From Terrimonas sp937888905 (GTDB lineage: Bacteria > Bacteroidota > Bacteroidia > Chitinophagales > Chitinophagaceae), in contig CALATA010000006.1 of NCBI GenBank assembly GCA_937888905.1, positions 1 to 64,000 on the forward strand: a DNA stretch of 64,000 bases, in the 5' to 3' direction. The notes under the pieces are model-generated. The model saw only the letters and a list, made by a program, of their open reading frames with translations, did no database searches and had not been told where the DNA came from. Position 1 is the stretch's first letter; each line of letters opens with the position of its first letter. Positions 23,853 through 32,387 of this stretch are shown here, one piece after another. The translations under genes and the position numbers were made by a program.

Positions 23853-25046
23853 TTAAATCGTCGGGTGCGGTTTGAATTCTTTCGACCGGTCAAACAGGTA
23901 GCGGTAAGTGGTGAGTTTGCGGCTGCGGTAAGTGCCCAGCGATTCGGCTACGTTGATCATCTTTGGATTGAATTCACCGATCCATTGCATTTCAAAATCT
24001 TCGTAGATCGGTTTGCCGAGAATGTATTTGCCGTTTTCTATTTTCAGCCGCTGAATAAGCCGGCAACCTTCCACGATCATATAAGCATCCAGGCCTTTGC
24101 CCTGAAACTCAGGTACAATGCCGAATACAAGCCCGGTAAATTTATTGACGGGACGCGTTTTCTTGATCCATAAAAATTTCAGCTTGGCCAGCAACCCGAA
24201 TTTTCCATTCAGGTAGCGGAACCACTGATTAAGATCGGGCAGGTTTACCCATACCGCAACGGGTTCACCATTGTAATAAATACACCAGCAGACGCGCTCG
24301 TCGATCACGGGTTTCATCGACTGAAACATTTTCACCGCTACTTTTTTCTCTATTGCTTTCATGCCGCCATGGCCTGCCCATGCTTTATTGTAAACCACAG
24401 AAAAATCTTCTGCGAATTTCTCCAGTTGATTTTTTTCAATGTGTTTAGAAGTAAAGCCGGGATCGGCGGCGAGTGCCGCGTGGCGTTGATAAAATTTTTC
24501 CACCAGCCGGTCGCCTACTTTCAATGAGAAGCAGATCTGGTTGTAAAAACCACGGAAGCCGTAATTCTCCAGCAGTTCTTTGTAGTAAGGCTGATTATAA
24601 TTCATGCCGTACAGGGGAGGATCAAAACCTTCTACGATCAGTCCCCACCAGCGGTCGCGTTCGCCAAAATTGATAGGGCCATCCATGGCTTCCATGCCGC
24701 GTTGCATCAGCCAGTGTCTCGCTACATCGAACAGCATATCTGCGGCAGCCTGATTGTTGATGCAATCAAAAAAACCGACGCCGCCAACGGGCACTTCGTC
24801 GTTTTTGTTTTTATATTTTTTATTGGTGAATGCGGCGATGCGTCCAATGAGTTTATGTTGTTCATCGCGCAGAATCCACCGGGTCACTTCACCGTTGCGG
24901 AAGGTTTTGTTTTTTGCGGGATCAAACACTTCGTTCACGTCTTTATCAAGTGGCCGGATATAGTTAGGATCTTTGTGGTTGACTTCCACATTCACCTGTA
25001 TAAAAAGCCGGGCTTCTGCCGGTGACTTTACTTCTGTCAGGTACAT
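23853..25046 (-). CDS. Conserved GNAT-like protein (YghO-like), unknown substrate
   Basis: 397 aa. Residues about 55-75 (RWILRDEQHKLIGRIAAF) and 300-350 (FTGLVFGIVPEFQGKGLDAYMIVEGCRLIQ) have the beta-strand and Q/R-G-x-G pyrophosphate-loop character of GNAT acyltransferases. The middle has DGPINFGERDRWWGLIVEGFDPPLYGMNYNQPYY, which I associate with a widespread family often left as hypothetical or YghO-like. It follows the L,D-transpeptidase by 32 bp on the same strand, so it is probably co-transcribed. Substrate unknown. Confidence 0.6.
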   Translation of the reverse strand: MYLTEVKSPAEARLFIQVNVEVNHKDPNYIRPLDKDVNEVFDPAKNKTFRNGEVTRWILRDEQHKLIGRIAAFTNKKYKNKNDEVPVGGVGFFDCINNQAAADMLFDVARHWLMQRGMEAMDGPINFGERDRWWGLIVEGFDPPLYGMNYNQPYYKELLENYGFRGFYNQICFSLKVGDRLVEKFYQRHAALAADPGFTSKHIEKNQLEKFAEDFSVVYNKAWAGHGGMKAIEKKVAVKMFQSMKPVIDERVCWCIYYNGEPVAVWVNLPDLNQWFRYLNGKFGLLAKLKFLWIKKTRPVNKFTGLVFGIVPEFQGKGLDAYMIVEGCRLIQRLKIENGKYILGKPIYEDFEMQWIGEFNPKMINVAESLGTYRSRKLTTYRYLFDRSKEFKPHPTI

Positions 25047-25078
25047 AAATCGTTATTGCTGCGGTTGTAAACGGATGA

Positions 25079-26671
25079 TTATTTGCGTGTGGCAAACATT
25101 CTCTCCGCCAGTTTTTTATCGTGTCCGTAAATATCATCGCGGAAATTCAATTCGCCGTCGCTGTCGACCCAGGCGGTGAAATAACCGATAAATACGGGTA
25201 TAGTTGGTTTGAGTGTTACAAATTTTTCCTTTCCGGCATTCATCGCCGCCGTTATTTTCTCTGTTGTCCACGCGCTGTCGTTACGAAGCAGGTATTCTGC
25301 CAGGCGCTTCGGTTCGGCGAGACGGATACAACCGTGGCTAAATGCGCGGTTGGTTTCTCCGAACAGGCTTTTACTTGGCGTGTCGTGCAGGTAAATATTG
25401 TAGCTGTTCGGGAAAAGGAATTTCACCAGTCCCAACGAATTGCCGGGGCCGGGTTTCTGTCTTACGGCTCCGCCGTTCCATTCCATATTTTTCCTGGCGA
25501 GATAATTAGGATTGCGCTTCATGGCCGGTGCTATCTCGTTTTTGATAATGCTGGGCGGCACATTCCAATAAGGACTGAATACAATGTATTTCATATCGCC
25601 GCGGAAGATCACCGTATTGTGTGCCGTGGTGCCTACCACCACATTCATCGACCAGCCGGGTTTGCCATCCTGGTAAACAAACAGTTTATAAGCCGGAATG
25701 TTGACGAGCAGGTAATCTGCGGGCAGATCAGCGGGTGTCCAGCGGATACGTTCCATGTTGATGAGTAGTTGCCGGATGCGTTCGCTGATGGGCCTGTTCA
25801 GTTCTTTCATCAGGGAGCTGCCGATGGCGCCGTCTTCCTTGAGTCCGTAGCGGTGCTGGAAGTGGCGCACGGCGGTTTGTAAAGTAGTATCGAACACATC
25901 GGTGGTATCGGTTGTGCGGAGATCACCGGTGAGGGTGAGCCGGTCTTTGATGCGGCGGATGGCGGGCGAATGATCACCGATTTTGTAAAATTTCTTATCG
26001 ATGGCGATGCTGTCCCAGGCGCCCTGTTTTTCGAGGCTATAGTATTTGAGAAGTTGTTCTTTGAGCAGGTTGTATTGCCGGTTCACAGGAGCGTGTGCGG
26101 CCAGATCTCCATTTTTGCTGCTGATCATGGAATCGAGCAGTGCCGTGAGGTTAATCTTTTTGCGGGGAATGAACCAGCCAAGGTCACGTGCATTGATACT
26201 GCTGTCACCCTGATAGGCTTTGAAAGCGTACCGGAAAAAATTTTGCGTCAGTTGCAACTCGGTTTTAAGCCGGTCGGGTGCGGGCACCTGGTAAAGACTG
26301 CTGTCGGCGGTGAGGGAGTCCTGGAGTTGTTGCAGGAAAGGATTGTAAACGGAGCTGTCGCCGGAATAGCTGATGTACTGGCTCTGGGCGTTGAGGAAGC
26401 TGGGAACATATTCGGCGATGCCGGTGCTGTCGAACCAGGCGTACTGGTAGTTGCGGCTGTTGTAGAAACTGCGCATGCGGTCGGCGAGGCTGTCGGAAAC
26501 GGCTTCTTTCACCAGGAATTGTTCCATGGCCGTGCTGTCGAAAAACAGGTCGCTGTAGGCGTTGGATACCGTAATGGTGGTGTCACGGGGCTGAACGACG
26601 AACTTTTTCTGCTGGTTTTTGCAGGAAGTCAGCCACAGGACGAGAAGAAGGAGCGGCAGGGTCTTTTTCAT
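25079..26671 (-). CDS. L,D-transpeptidase lipoprotein (YcbB/LdtD type)
   Basis: 530 aa. Lipoprotein signal with lipobox LTSC (Cys17). A long N-terminal scaffold domain is followed by a peptidoglycan-binding module (RIKDRLTLTGDL...FQHRYGLKEDGAIG, about 240-285). The YkuD catalytic domain ends in SHGCIRL (Cys448), with the ligand H-D-T-P earlier. It should make 3-3 cross-links in peptidoglycan or attach proteins to it. TATCTTG (26683-26677) ends 5 nt before the ATG, another leaderless-type promoter. Divergent from atpD across a repeat. Confidence 0.9.
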   Translation of the reverse strand: MKKTLPLLLLVLWLTSCKNQQKKFVVQPRDTTITVSNAYSDLFFDSTAMEQFLVKEAVSDSLADRMRSFYNSRNYQYAWFDSTGIAEYVPSFLNAQSQYISYSGDSSVYNPFLQQLQDSLTADSSLYQVPAPDRLKTELQLTQNFFRYAFKAYQGDSSINARDLGWFIPRKKINLTALLDSMISSKNGDLAAHAPVNRQYNLLKEQLLKYYSLEKQGAWDSIAIDKKFYKIGDHSPAIRRIKDRLTLTGDLRTTDTTDVFDTTLQTAVRHFQHRYGLKEDGAIGSSLMKELNRPISERIRQLLINMERIRWTPADLPADYLLVNIPAYKLFVYQDGKPGWSMNVVVGTTAHNTVIFRGDMKYIVFSPYWNVPPSIIKNEIAPAMKRNPNYLARKNMEWNGGAVRQKPGPGNSLGLVKFLFPNSYNIYLHDTPSKSLFGETNRAFSHGCIRLAEPKRLAEYLLRNDSAWTTEKITAAMNAGKEKFVTLKPTIPVFIGYFTAWVDSDGELNFRDDIYGHDKKLAERMFATRK

Positions 26672-26686
26672 GGCGGCAAGATAAAT

Positions 26687-26756
26687 AATTCAAAAGTCAA
26701 AAGTAAAAAGTCAAAAGGGAACAGCTCCTGTGGTCACAATTTTTGAATTTTGACTT
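26687..26756. repeat. Intergenic repeat family A, inverted halves
   Basis: Left half has CAAAAGTC/CAAAAGTA words; the right half (TTTTTGAATTTTGACTTT) is the inverted form. On the minus strand it contains TACTTTTG (26705-26698), 26 nt from the transpeptidase start. A 24-bp palindrome follows immediately. Confidence 0.6.
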
Positions 26757-26780
26757 TCCCGCGTGGATATCCACGCGGGA
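26757..26780. other. 24-bp perfect palindrome upstream of atpD
   Basis: Half-site TCCCGCGTGGAT (26757-26768) and its exact complement 26769-26780, with no spacer. There is no T-tract on either side, so it does not look like a terminator. It adjoins the inverted family A repeat between two divergent genes. Confidence 0.5.
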
Positions 26781-26843
26781 GGCCTTGTTTTCCACTGCTT
26801 TGTAAAATCTGATATCTTATTTCTTAATTCTGTCGCTGACCCT

Positions 26844-26851
26844 TACCTTTG
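26844..26851 (+). promoter_or_regulatory. -7 promoter element of atpD
   Basis: TACCTTTG, full match to TAnnTTTG, 27 nt upstream of the atpD ATG. No TTTG at the standard -33 position. Confidence 0.6.
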
Positions 26852-26878
26852 CGGCCAAAATAAACAGCACCTTTATAT

Positions 26879-28378
26879 ATGGCAAACGCAGGTAAAATTA
26901 AGCAGGTAATCGGCGCCGTGATCGACGTGCAGTTCGACGGTAAGCTTCCTGAGATTTACAACGCATTGGAATTAACACGGGAGAACGGCGATAAGCTGAT
27001 CCTTGAAGTGCAACAGCACCTTGGTGAAGACTCTGTACGGACCATCGCGATGGACGGTACAGAAGGTCTCGTTCGCGGAATGGCTGTTATCGACACCGGC
27101 AAAGGCATTACCATGCCAACCGGCGAAGCCATCAAAGGACGTCTGTTTAACGTAACAGGTGACCCGATCGACGGTCTGCCTGCGGTAAGCAAAGAAGGTG
27201 GTCGTGCCATCCACGCTAAACCTCCGGCTTTCGAAAACCTGAGCACCGCATCTGAAGTGCTCTATACCGGTATCAAAGTAATTGACCTGATCGAGCCTTA
27301 TGCAAAAGGTGGTAAGATCGGTCTGTTCGGTGGTGCGGGTGTAGGTAAAACCGTATTGATCCAGGAGCTGATCAACAACATCGCGAAAGCTTATTCCGGT
27401 CTGTCTGTATTTGCCGGTGTAGGTGAGCGTACACGTGAGGGGAATGACCTGATGCGTGAGATGATCGAAGCAGGTATCATGAAATACGGCGAAGGCTTCA
27501 AGCACAGCATGGAAGAAGGTGGCTGGGATCTTTCCAAAGTAGACATGAATGAACTGGCTGACTCCAAAGCAACCTTCGTGTTTGGTCAGATGAACGAACC
27601 TCCCGGAGCCCGTGCGCGTGTGGCCCTCTCTGGTCTGACGATCGCTGAATACTATCGTGACGGCGACGGACAAGGTAAAGGCCGTGACATCCTGTTCTTC
27701 GTTGACAACATCTTCCGTTTCACCCAGGCTGGTTCTGAAGTATCGGCACTGTTGGGCCGTATGCCTTCAGCGGTGGGTTATCAACCCACACTGGCCACTG
27801 AGATGGGTCTGATGCAGGAGCGTATCACTTCTACCAAAAATGGTTCAATCACTTCCGTACAGGCGGTATACGTACCTGCGGATGACTTGACCGACCCTGC
27901 TCCGGCAACAACCTTCGCTCACCTTGATGCCACAACCGTATTGTCACGTAAAATTGCCGACCTTGGTATCTACCCTGCGGTTGACCCGCTGGATTCCACA
28001 TCACGGATCCTGTCTCCCCAGGTAGTAGGTGACGCTCACTATAACTGCGCTAACCGCGTAAAACTGATGCTCCAGCGTTACAAGGAACTGCAGGACATCA
28101 TCGCAATCCTCGGTCTGGACGAATTGAGCGACGACGATAAAATGACCGTAGCCCGTGCGCGTAAAGTACAGCGTTTCCTTTCCCAGCCATTCCACGTGGC
28201 GGAAGCCTTCACCGGTCTGAAAGGTGTGCTCGTTCCCATCGAGGAAACGATCCGCGGCTTCAACATGATCATGGATGGTGAAGTAGACGAATATCCGGAG
28301 GCTGCATTCAACCTCGTAGGTAGCATCGACGACGCTATCGAAAAAGGTAAGAAACTGCTTGCACAGGCACAGGGTTAA
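26879..28378 (+). CDS. atpD: F1-ATPase beta subunit
   Basis: 499 aa. Catalytic subunit of ATP synthase. P-loop GGAGVGKT (about residues 156-163), GERTREGNDL, the ALSGLTIAEYYRD helix, VDNIFRFTQAGSEVSALLGRMPSAVGYQPTL and a DELSDDDK...RARKVQRFLSQPF C-terminal region. It pairs with atpC, 54 bp downstream; the other ATP synthase genes are not in the window, which is the split arrangement seen in many Bacteroidota. Its own -7 box lies 27 nt upstream. Confidence 0.98.
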   Translation: MANAGKIKQVIGAVIDVQFDGKLPEIYNALELTRENGDKLILEVQQHLGEDSVRTIAMDGTEGLVRGMAVIDTGKGITMPTGEAIKGRLFNVTGDPIDGLPAVSKEGGRAIHAKPPAFENLSTASEVLYTGIKVIDLIEPYAKGGKIGLFGGAGVGKTVLIQELINNIAKAYSGLSVFAGVGERTREGNDLMREMIEAGIMKYGEGFKHSMEEGGWDLSKVDMNELADSKATFVFGQMNEPPGARARVALSGLTIAEYYRDGDGQGKGRDILFFVDNIFRFTQAGSEVSALLGRMPSAVGYQPTLATEMGLMQERITSTKNGSITSVQAVYVPADDLTDPAPATTFAHLDATTVLSRKIADLGIYPAVDPLDSTSRILSPQVVGDAHYNCANRVKLMLQRYKELQDIIAILGLDELSDDDKMTVARARKVQRFLSQPFHVAEAFTGLKGVLVPIEETIRGFNMIMDGEVDEYPEAAFNLVGSIDDAIEKGKKLLAQAQG

Positions 28379-28432
28379 TTTGAAGATTTGAAATAACTAA
28401 TTTTCAAACTTTCAAATTATCAAATTACTATT
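28378..28432. repeat. Intergenic repeat family C inside the atpD-atpC operon
   Basis: TTTGAAGATTTGAAAT words followed by the inverted forms (TTTCAAACTTTCAAATTATC), filling the whole atpD-atpC gap. It can form an AT-rich hairpin in the mRNA, which could set the beta/epsilon ratio. Confidence 0.55.
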
Positions 28433-28696
28433 ATGACTTTAGAAATATTAACTCCGGAGCGTAAGCTGTTCAGCGGCGAAGTGTACGGTGTTCAATTGCC
28501 GGGTATCAGCGGTTCATTTGAAGTGCTTGAGAAGCACGCCCCGCTGATCAGTGCCTTGAAAGCCGGACGCGTGAAAGTGCTGAAGGATAAGCAACAACAT
28601 TTTGCTTTCTTCGATATTCAGGGTGGCTTTGTTGAGGTGCTCAACAATAAAGCTACAGTGCTTGTTGAAGGAGCTGTCCCCGTAGAGTCTGTATAA
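28433..28696 (+). CDS. atpC: F1-ATPase epsilon subunit, short form
   Basis: 87 aa. Contains only the N-terminal beta-sandwich of epsilon (LEILTPERKLFSGEVYGVQLPGISGSFEVLEKHAPLISALKAG, then VEVLNNKATVLVEGA). The C-terminal two-helix inhibitory domain of longer epsilon subunits is missing, which is usual in Bacteroidota. It lies directly after atpD and is closed by a strong terminator at 28776. Confidence 0.93.
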   Translation: MTLEILTPERKLFSGEVYGVQLPGISGSFEVLEKHAPLISALKAGRVKVLKDKQQHFAFFDIQGGFVEVLNNKATVLVEGAVPVESV

Positions 28697-28775
28697 GTTC
28701 AGACCTGGCTGCTAACGAGAAGCCATAAATAGACTGGGTGAAAAACCAGCCTATCCGGGATTTTGAAAACTGTAG

Positions 28776-28804
28776 AAAGCCCCCGCGTCAAGTGGGGGCT
28801 TTTC
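28776..28804 (+). terminator. Rho-independent terminator of atpDC
   Basis: AAAGCCCCC (28776-28784) pairs with GGGGGCTTT (28794-28802) across a 9-nt loop, ending in TTTT. It lies 80 nt past the atpC stop. The rest of the 262-bp gap to the amidase gene shows no other feature. Confidence 0.85.
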
Positions 28805-28958
28805 CATTTCCCCTTTTAATGTTGCCGGTTGATTCCCGAAACGGCAGTTTCACCCCGCCTGATTGCGCTATTTTCTGCGCTTTTTTGCATTAATATGCGT
28901 TTATCCGTATATTCAGGCTCGCCTTGTCCTGCCAAACTCAACTAAACTCTGCCAAACA

Positions 28959-31900
28959 ATGAGAAGATTGCTCCTGCTGTTGCTCCTTGCAACAACATTT
29001 CAACACGCGTCCGCACAATCGGACAGTGCACTCCTAAGAAACATTCAACGATTATTTGCGCATGAACTGGCCGGCAACGTATCCGGACTTACTGCAGACA
29101 GTGTGGTAAAAAAAGATGGGCGACTACACATCTTTTTCAATGTATCCGGTAATTTCTCGAAAGGAGAAATCGATCTGTCTACCCCGGAAAATCTCCTGGA
29201 GTCGGCCTTGTCGCTGAAAGATGGTTTGCAGATCAAAGAAGTACAATTTCTGGCGCGCAGCAGCGAAGATGGTCAGTGGCATCCGCTTGATTTTTTTACG
29301 TATATGCCGGAACCACCGGTTTATAAACCTGTTGAAAACAACGACCCTTATCCTGCCATTCCGGGCAAAGACGTCGCGGTGCAATCCCGTGTTTTTCCCG
29401 GAAGCAACAGCTTCGCAACGGGAGCGCTTACCGGCAAAACAGTATGGTTGAGTCCGGGTCATGGATGGTTCGTAAATTCCAACAGTGGCGGTAGCTTCAT
29501 TACTCAACGCGGTACCACTTTTCAGTTGGTAGAAGATTTTATCACTGCGGAAAGCGTCGATTATTATCTACAGCATTATCTGACCAATGCCGGAGCAAAA
29601 GTCTGGAGCGTGCGTGAGCGCGACCTGAACCCGCGCGAAGTAATAGTGGACAATGATCAGGGGGCACCGGGTTATACCGAAACCGGTACCTGGGCTGACG
29701 GAACGATTGCCGGCTATGGCGGTACTTACCGGACGGCAATGGCGGGTATGGCAGTCACCAGCACAGCCGTATTTTCTCCGCAAATAGATTCAAGCGGCTT
29801 GTATTGGGTATCCGTTAGGTTTATCGGCGGTACCAACCGTGCCACCGATGTTAAATACACGATTACACATGCCGGAGGCTCTACAACTTATGTTGTGAAC
29901 CAGGAGGTGCACAGCAATACCTGGATTTACCTGGGCCAGTTTTATTTTTTCGCGGGCCAGCAGTACAGCGTAACGATCAGCAATGAATCGGCCGAAGACG
30001 GCCAGGCAATCGTTGCCGATGCCGTTCGCTGGGGTGGTGGTCGCGGCCAGGCTCCCGATTGTACCTATGGAGGAACGGCCAGCGGAAGACCTCGCTTTGA
30101 AGAGTCTGCAGCTCAGTATGCCGCTTACCAGGGCTATCCGACATGTTATGGCGATCCCACAGTGCGACCACTTTATGCCGAGTGGGAAATGAATAAAGGA
30201 ACCGCAACTGAGATCGCTAATTCAATTTATGTTTCATTACATACTAATGGAGCCGGCGGAAGGGGGACCGAAACTTTCCGCTACAACGGCCTCGGCGCAG
30301 GTCGTCCCAATATAACAGCGGGCAGTACCGAATTACGTGGATTTATACACAACCAGGTTATTGCCGATGTGCGTGCGGGATGGCAAAGTACCTGGGCAGA
30401 CAGAGGAGTCAAGGAAGAGAATTTTGCCGAATTCCGTTTGTTAAATACAATGCCCGGCATTTTGTTAGAATTAGCTTTTCATGACCAGGCAGCGGATGCT
30501 TCCGCGCTTAAAGCTCCTGAATTCCGCCGTCTGGCCTGCCGTGCCATTTATAAGGGAATTGTAAAGTTTTTCAATAACAGGGATGGTAGCCCATTGATCT
30601 TCCTTCCGGAAGAGCCGACACTGGTGCGTGCTCGTAATACAACTAATGCGCAAATCGAATTAAATTGGAGTGCACCGGTATCCGGAGGCATATATGGTGA
30701 CCCGGCCACGGGATATCGCGTTTATGTCAGTGAAAATGGTAAGGGTTTTGACAATGGCACCTCTGTATCCGGCACCACCTACACATTCCCCGGCGCGCAG
30801 AACAAAACCTATTTCTTTAAAGTAACGGCAACCAATGACGGAGGTGAATCTTTCGCATCCTCCGTTGTGGCAGCACGTACACCGTCGGGTAATACGCCTG
30901 TACCGTATCTCATTGTCGACGGATTTGATCGTTTGGACTCTTCCTCCACCATTCTCCGCACAGAGAGTGCTGCCCTGGGCAATGTAAGACGCATGCTGCT
31001 GGAAAGAATCAATAACTACGATTACATGGTTGAGCATGGCAATGGGCTTACAAGCTGCGGCATAGCATTCGATGGTGCACAAAACGAAGTGGTTGCAAAC
31101 GGACTTATTAACCTCGCAGATTATTATGCGGTTGATTGGTATGTGGGAGAAGAAAGTACCGTAGACAAATCGCTTGATGCGAGTGAAAAGCAACGCATCG
31201 CCACCTATCTCGATGCCGGAGGACGACTTTTATTGTCTGGAGCCGAACTGGCTTATGAAATGCGCTCTGGCGCTCCTAATGCCGATGTACCGTTTGTTAA
31301 CAACTATCTGAAGACAACCTACGTTGGTGATGATGCCAATACCTACGCATTTGCAGGCACGACGTCCTTCTTTACAGGCCAAACCGGTACGTTCAGTAAT
31401 GGATTGGTGAAATACTATAACGTCGATTTTCCTGACAGACTGGGCGCGATCAATGGCTCCGAGGTGGTACTTACCTACTCTGGCGGAACGGCTGATGGCG
31501 CAGGCATCGGCTACAAAGGCAGTTATAATTCCCTGTTCTTCGGATTCCCTGTTGAAACCATTCTTGATGATAATACCCGCAACAACCTGATCTGTGCATC
31601 GGTGAATTACCTGGCCACACCGTTGGTCCCACTGCCGGTAAGCGGTCTGGAGCTGCAAGGCCAGGCGAAAGGCCTGTATAATGAACTGCGCTGGATCACC
31701 CGCTCTGAAGTGAATACGGGTTATTTCATCGTGGAAAGAAGTGTGGATGGTATTGCTTACGAAGTGATCAGTGAGCGCATCCCTGCCCGTGGTAACCAGG
31801 CTGAAGGTGCATCTTATACCTTCATCGACCGCAATGTAAAGGCTTCAGCTTATTATCGTGTGCGTGCGATCGATCACGATACGCGTGAGACGATTTCCAA

Positions 31901-32171
31901 TATTGTATTACTGAAAAACAACCAGCAGTCAAGACTGTACGTTGTGCAGAATCCCGCAGAGTCCGCTATCCGCGTGCGTTCTACAGCGGCTGGTCGCTTC
32001 GGCATTACGCTGGTGAATGCCATGGGACAAACTGTTTACACGAATAATGTAACGGTTGCCGCCGGTCAGGAGATCAATATTCCGGTAGACAAACTTGCAA
32101 GAGGAGCCTACTGGCTTACTGCCGTGATGGAAGGCAGGGAACGAGAAACCTTTAAGGTAATGCTTCAATAA
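28959..32171 (+). CDS. Secreted N-acetylmuramoyl-L-alanine amidase with T9SS tail
   Basis: 1070 aa from ATG-28959; this start gives a signal peptide (residues 1-19, ASA-Q). An Amidase_3 domain spans about 158-540: first zinc ligand in SPGHGW (H168), VRERD (218-222), SLHTN (H428) and the catalytic ELAFHD (E504). It is interrupted at about 226-361 by a golvesin/Xly-like carbohydrate-binding module (GYTETGTWADG...IVADAVRWGG). Then come a fibronectin III domain (552-642), a GATase-like domain (650-887), a beta module and a T9SS sorting tail. It should cleave peptidoglycan outside the cell or at the surface. A terminator follows directly. Confidence 0.88.
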   Translation: MRRLLLLLLLATTFQHASAQSDSALLRNIQRLFAHELAGNVSGLTADSVVKKDGRLHIFFNVSGNFSKGEIDLSTPENLLESALSLKDGLQIKEVQFLARSSEDGQWHPLDFFTYMPEPPVYKPVENNDPYPAIPGKDVAVQSRVFPGSNSFATGALTGKTVWLSPGHGWFVNSNSGGSFITQRGTTFQLVEDFITAESVDYYLQHYLTNAGAKVWSVRERDLNPREVIVDNDQGAPGYTETGTWADGTIAGYGGTYRTAMAGMAVTSTAVFSPQIDSSGLYWVSVRFIGGTNRATDVKYTITHAGGSTTYVVNQEVHSNTWIYLGQFYFFAGQQYSVTISNESAEDGQAIVADAVRWGGGRGQAPDCTYGGTASGRPRFEESAAQYAAYQGYPTCYGDPTVRPLYAEWEMNKGTATEIANSIYVSLHTNGAGGRGTETFRYNGLGAGRPNITAGSTELRGFIHNQVIADVRAGWQSTWADRGVKEENFAEFRLLNTMPGILLELAFHDQAADASALKAPEFRRLACRAIYKGIVKFFNNRDGSPLIFLPEEPTLVRARNTTNAQIELNWSAPVSGGIYGDPATGYRVYVSENGKGFDNGTSVSGTTYTFPGAQNKTYFFKVTATNDGGESFASSVVAARTPSGNTPVPYLIVDGFDRLDSSSTILRTESAALGNVRRMLLERINNYDYMVEHGNGLTSCGIAFDGAQNEVVANGLINLADYYAVDWYVGEESTVDKSLDASEKQRIATYLDAGGRLLLSGAELAYEMRSGAPNADVPFVNNYLKTTYVGDDANTYAFAGTTSFFTGQTGTFSNGLVKYYNVDFPDRLGAINGSEVVLTYSGGTADGAGIGYKGSYNSLFFGFPVETILDDNTRNNLICASVNYLATPLVPLPVSGLELQGQAKGLYNELRWITRSEVNTGYFIVERSVDGIAYEVISERIPARGNQAEGASYTFIDRNVKASAYYRVRAIDHDTRETISNIVLLKNNQQSRLYVVQNPAESAIRVRSTAAGRFGITLVNAMGQTVYTNNVTVAAGQEINIPVDKLARGAYWLTAVMEGRERETFKVMLQ

Positions 32172-32172
32172 A

Positions 32173-32205
32173 AAGAAAAAGGCCGCTAAAAGCGGCCTTT
32201 TTCTT
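32173..32205 (+). terminator. Terminator of the amidase gene, symmetric
   Basis: Perfect 15-bp arms: AAGAAAAAGGCCGCT and its complement around an AAA loop. A-rich before and T-rich after, so it could work in both directions. It begins 2 nt after the stop codon. Confidence 0.9.
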
Positions 32206-32360
32206 AATGTGGAAATGTGTCGCCTTCGGCAAATGTGAAAATGTGGCTGAAAGAAATGTTCGCTGTTATAGCGCATTCCTGGGGGACGTTGTTAATAGCG
32301 TGAGTCCGATCCCATTTGCACATTTGCGAGGCCGCAGGCCTCGTGACACATTTCCACATT
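32206..32360. repeat. Intergenic repeat family F with hairpins, between convergent genes
   Basis: AATGTGGAAATGTG, a short hairpin with CTTCGG loop, ATGTGAAAATGTG, about 75 nt, then ATTTGCACATTTG, a hairpin GAGGCC-GCA-GGCCTC, and CACATTTCCACATT. Located between the amidase (+) and the DUF4197 gene (-). Confidence 0.75.
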
Positions 32361-32387
32361 GCAATAAATGCCAAAGGCATTTATTGC
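32361..32387. other. 12-bp perfect hairpin overlapping the DUF4197 stop codon
   Basis: GCAATAAATGCC (32361-32372), AAA loop, GGCATTTATTGC (32376-32387). The minus-strand stop codon (32383-32381) lies in the arm. There is no T-tract after it; a 3'-stabilising role is possible. Confidence 0.55.

Noticed and set aside
28733..28765. Similarity between the atpC downstream region and the mraY-murD gap (TGAAAAACCAGCC, TATCCG)
   Set aside because: One 13-mer plus a 6-mer with different spacing; no further similarity, so probably chance.
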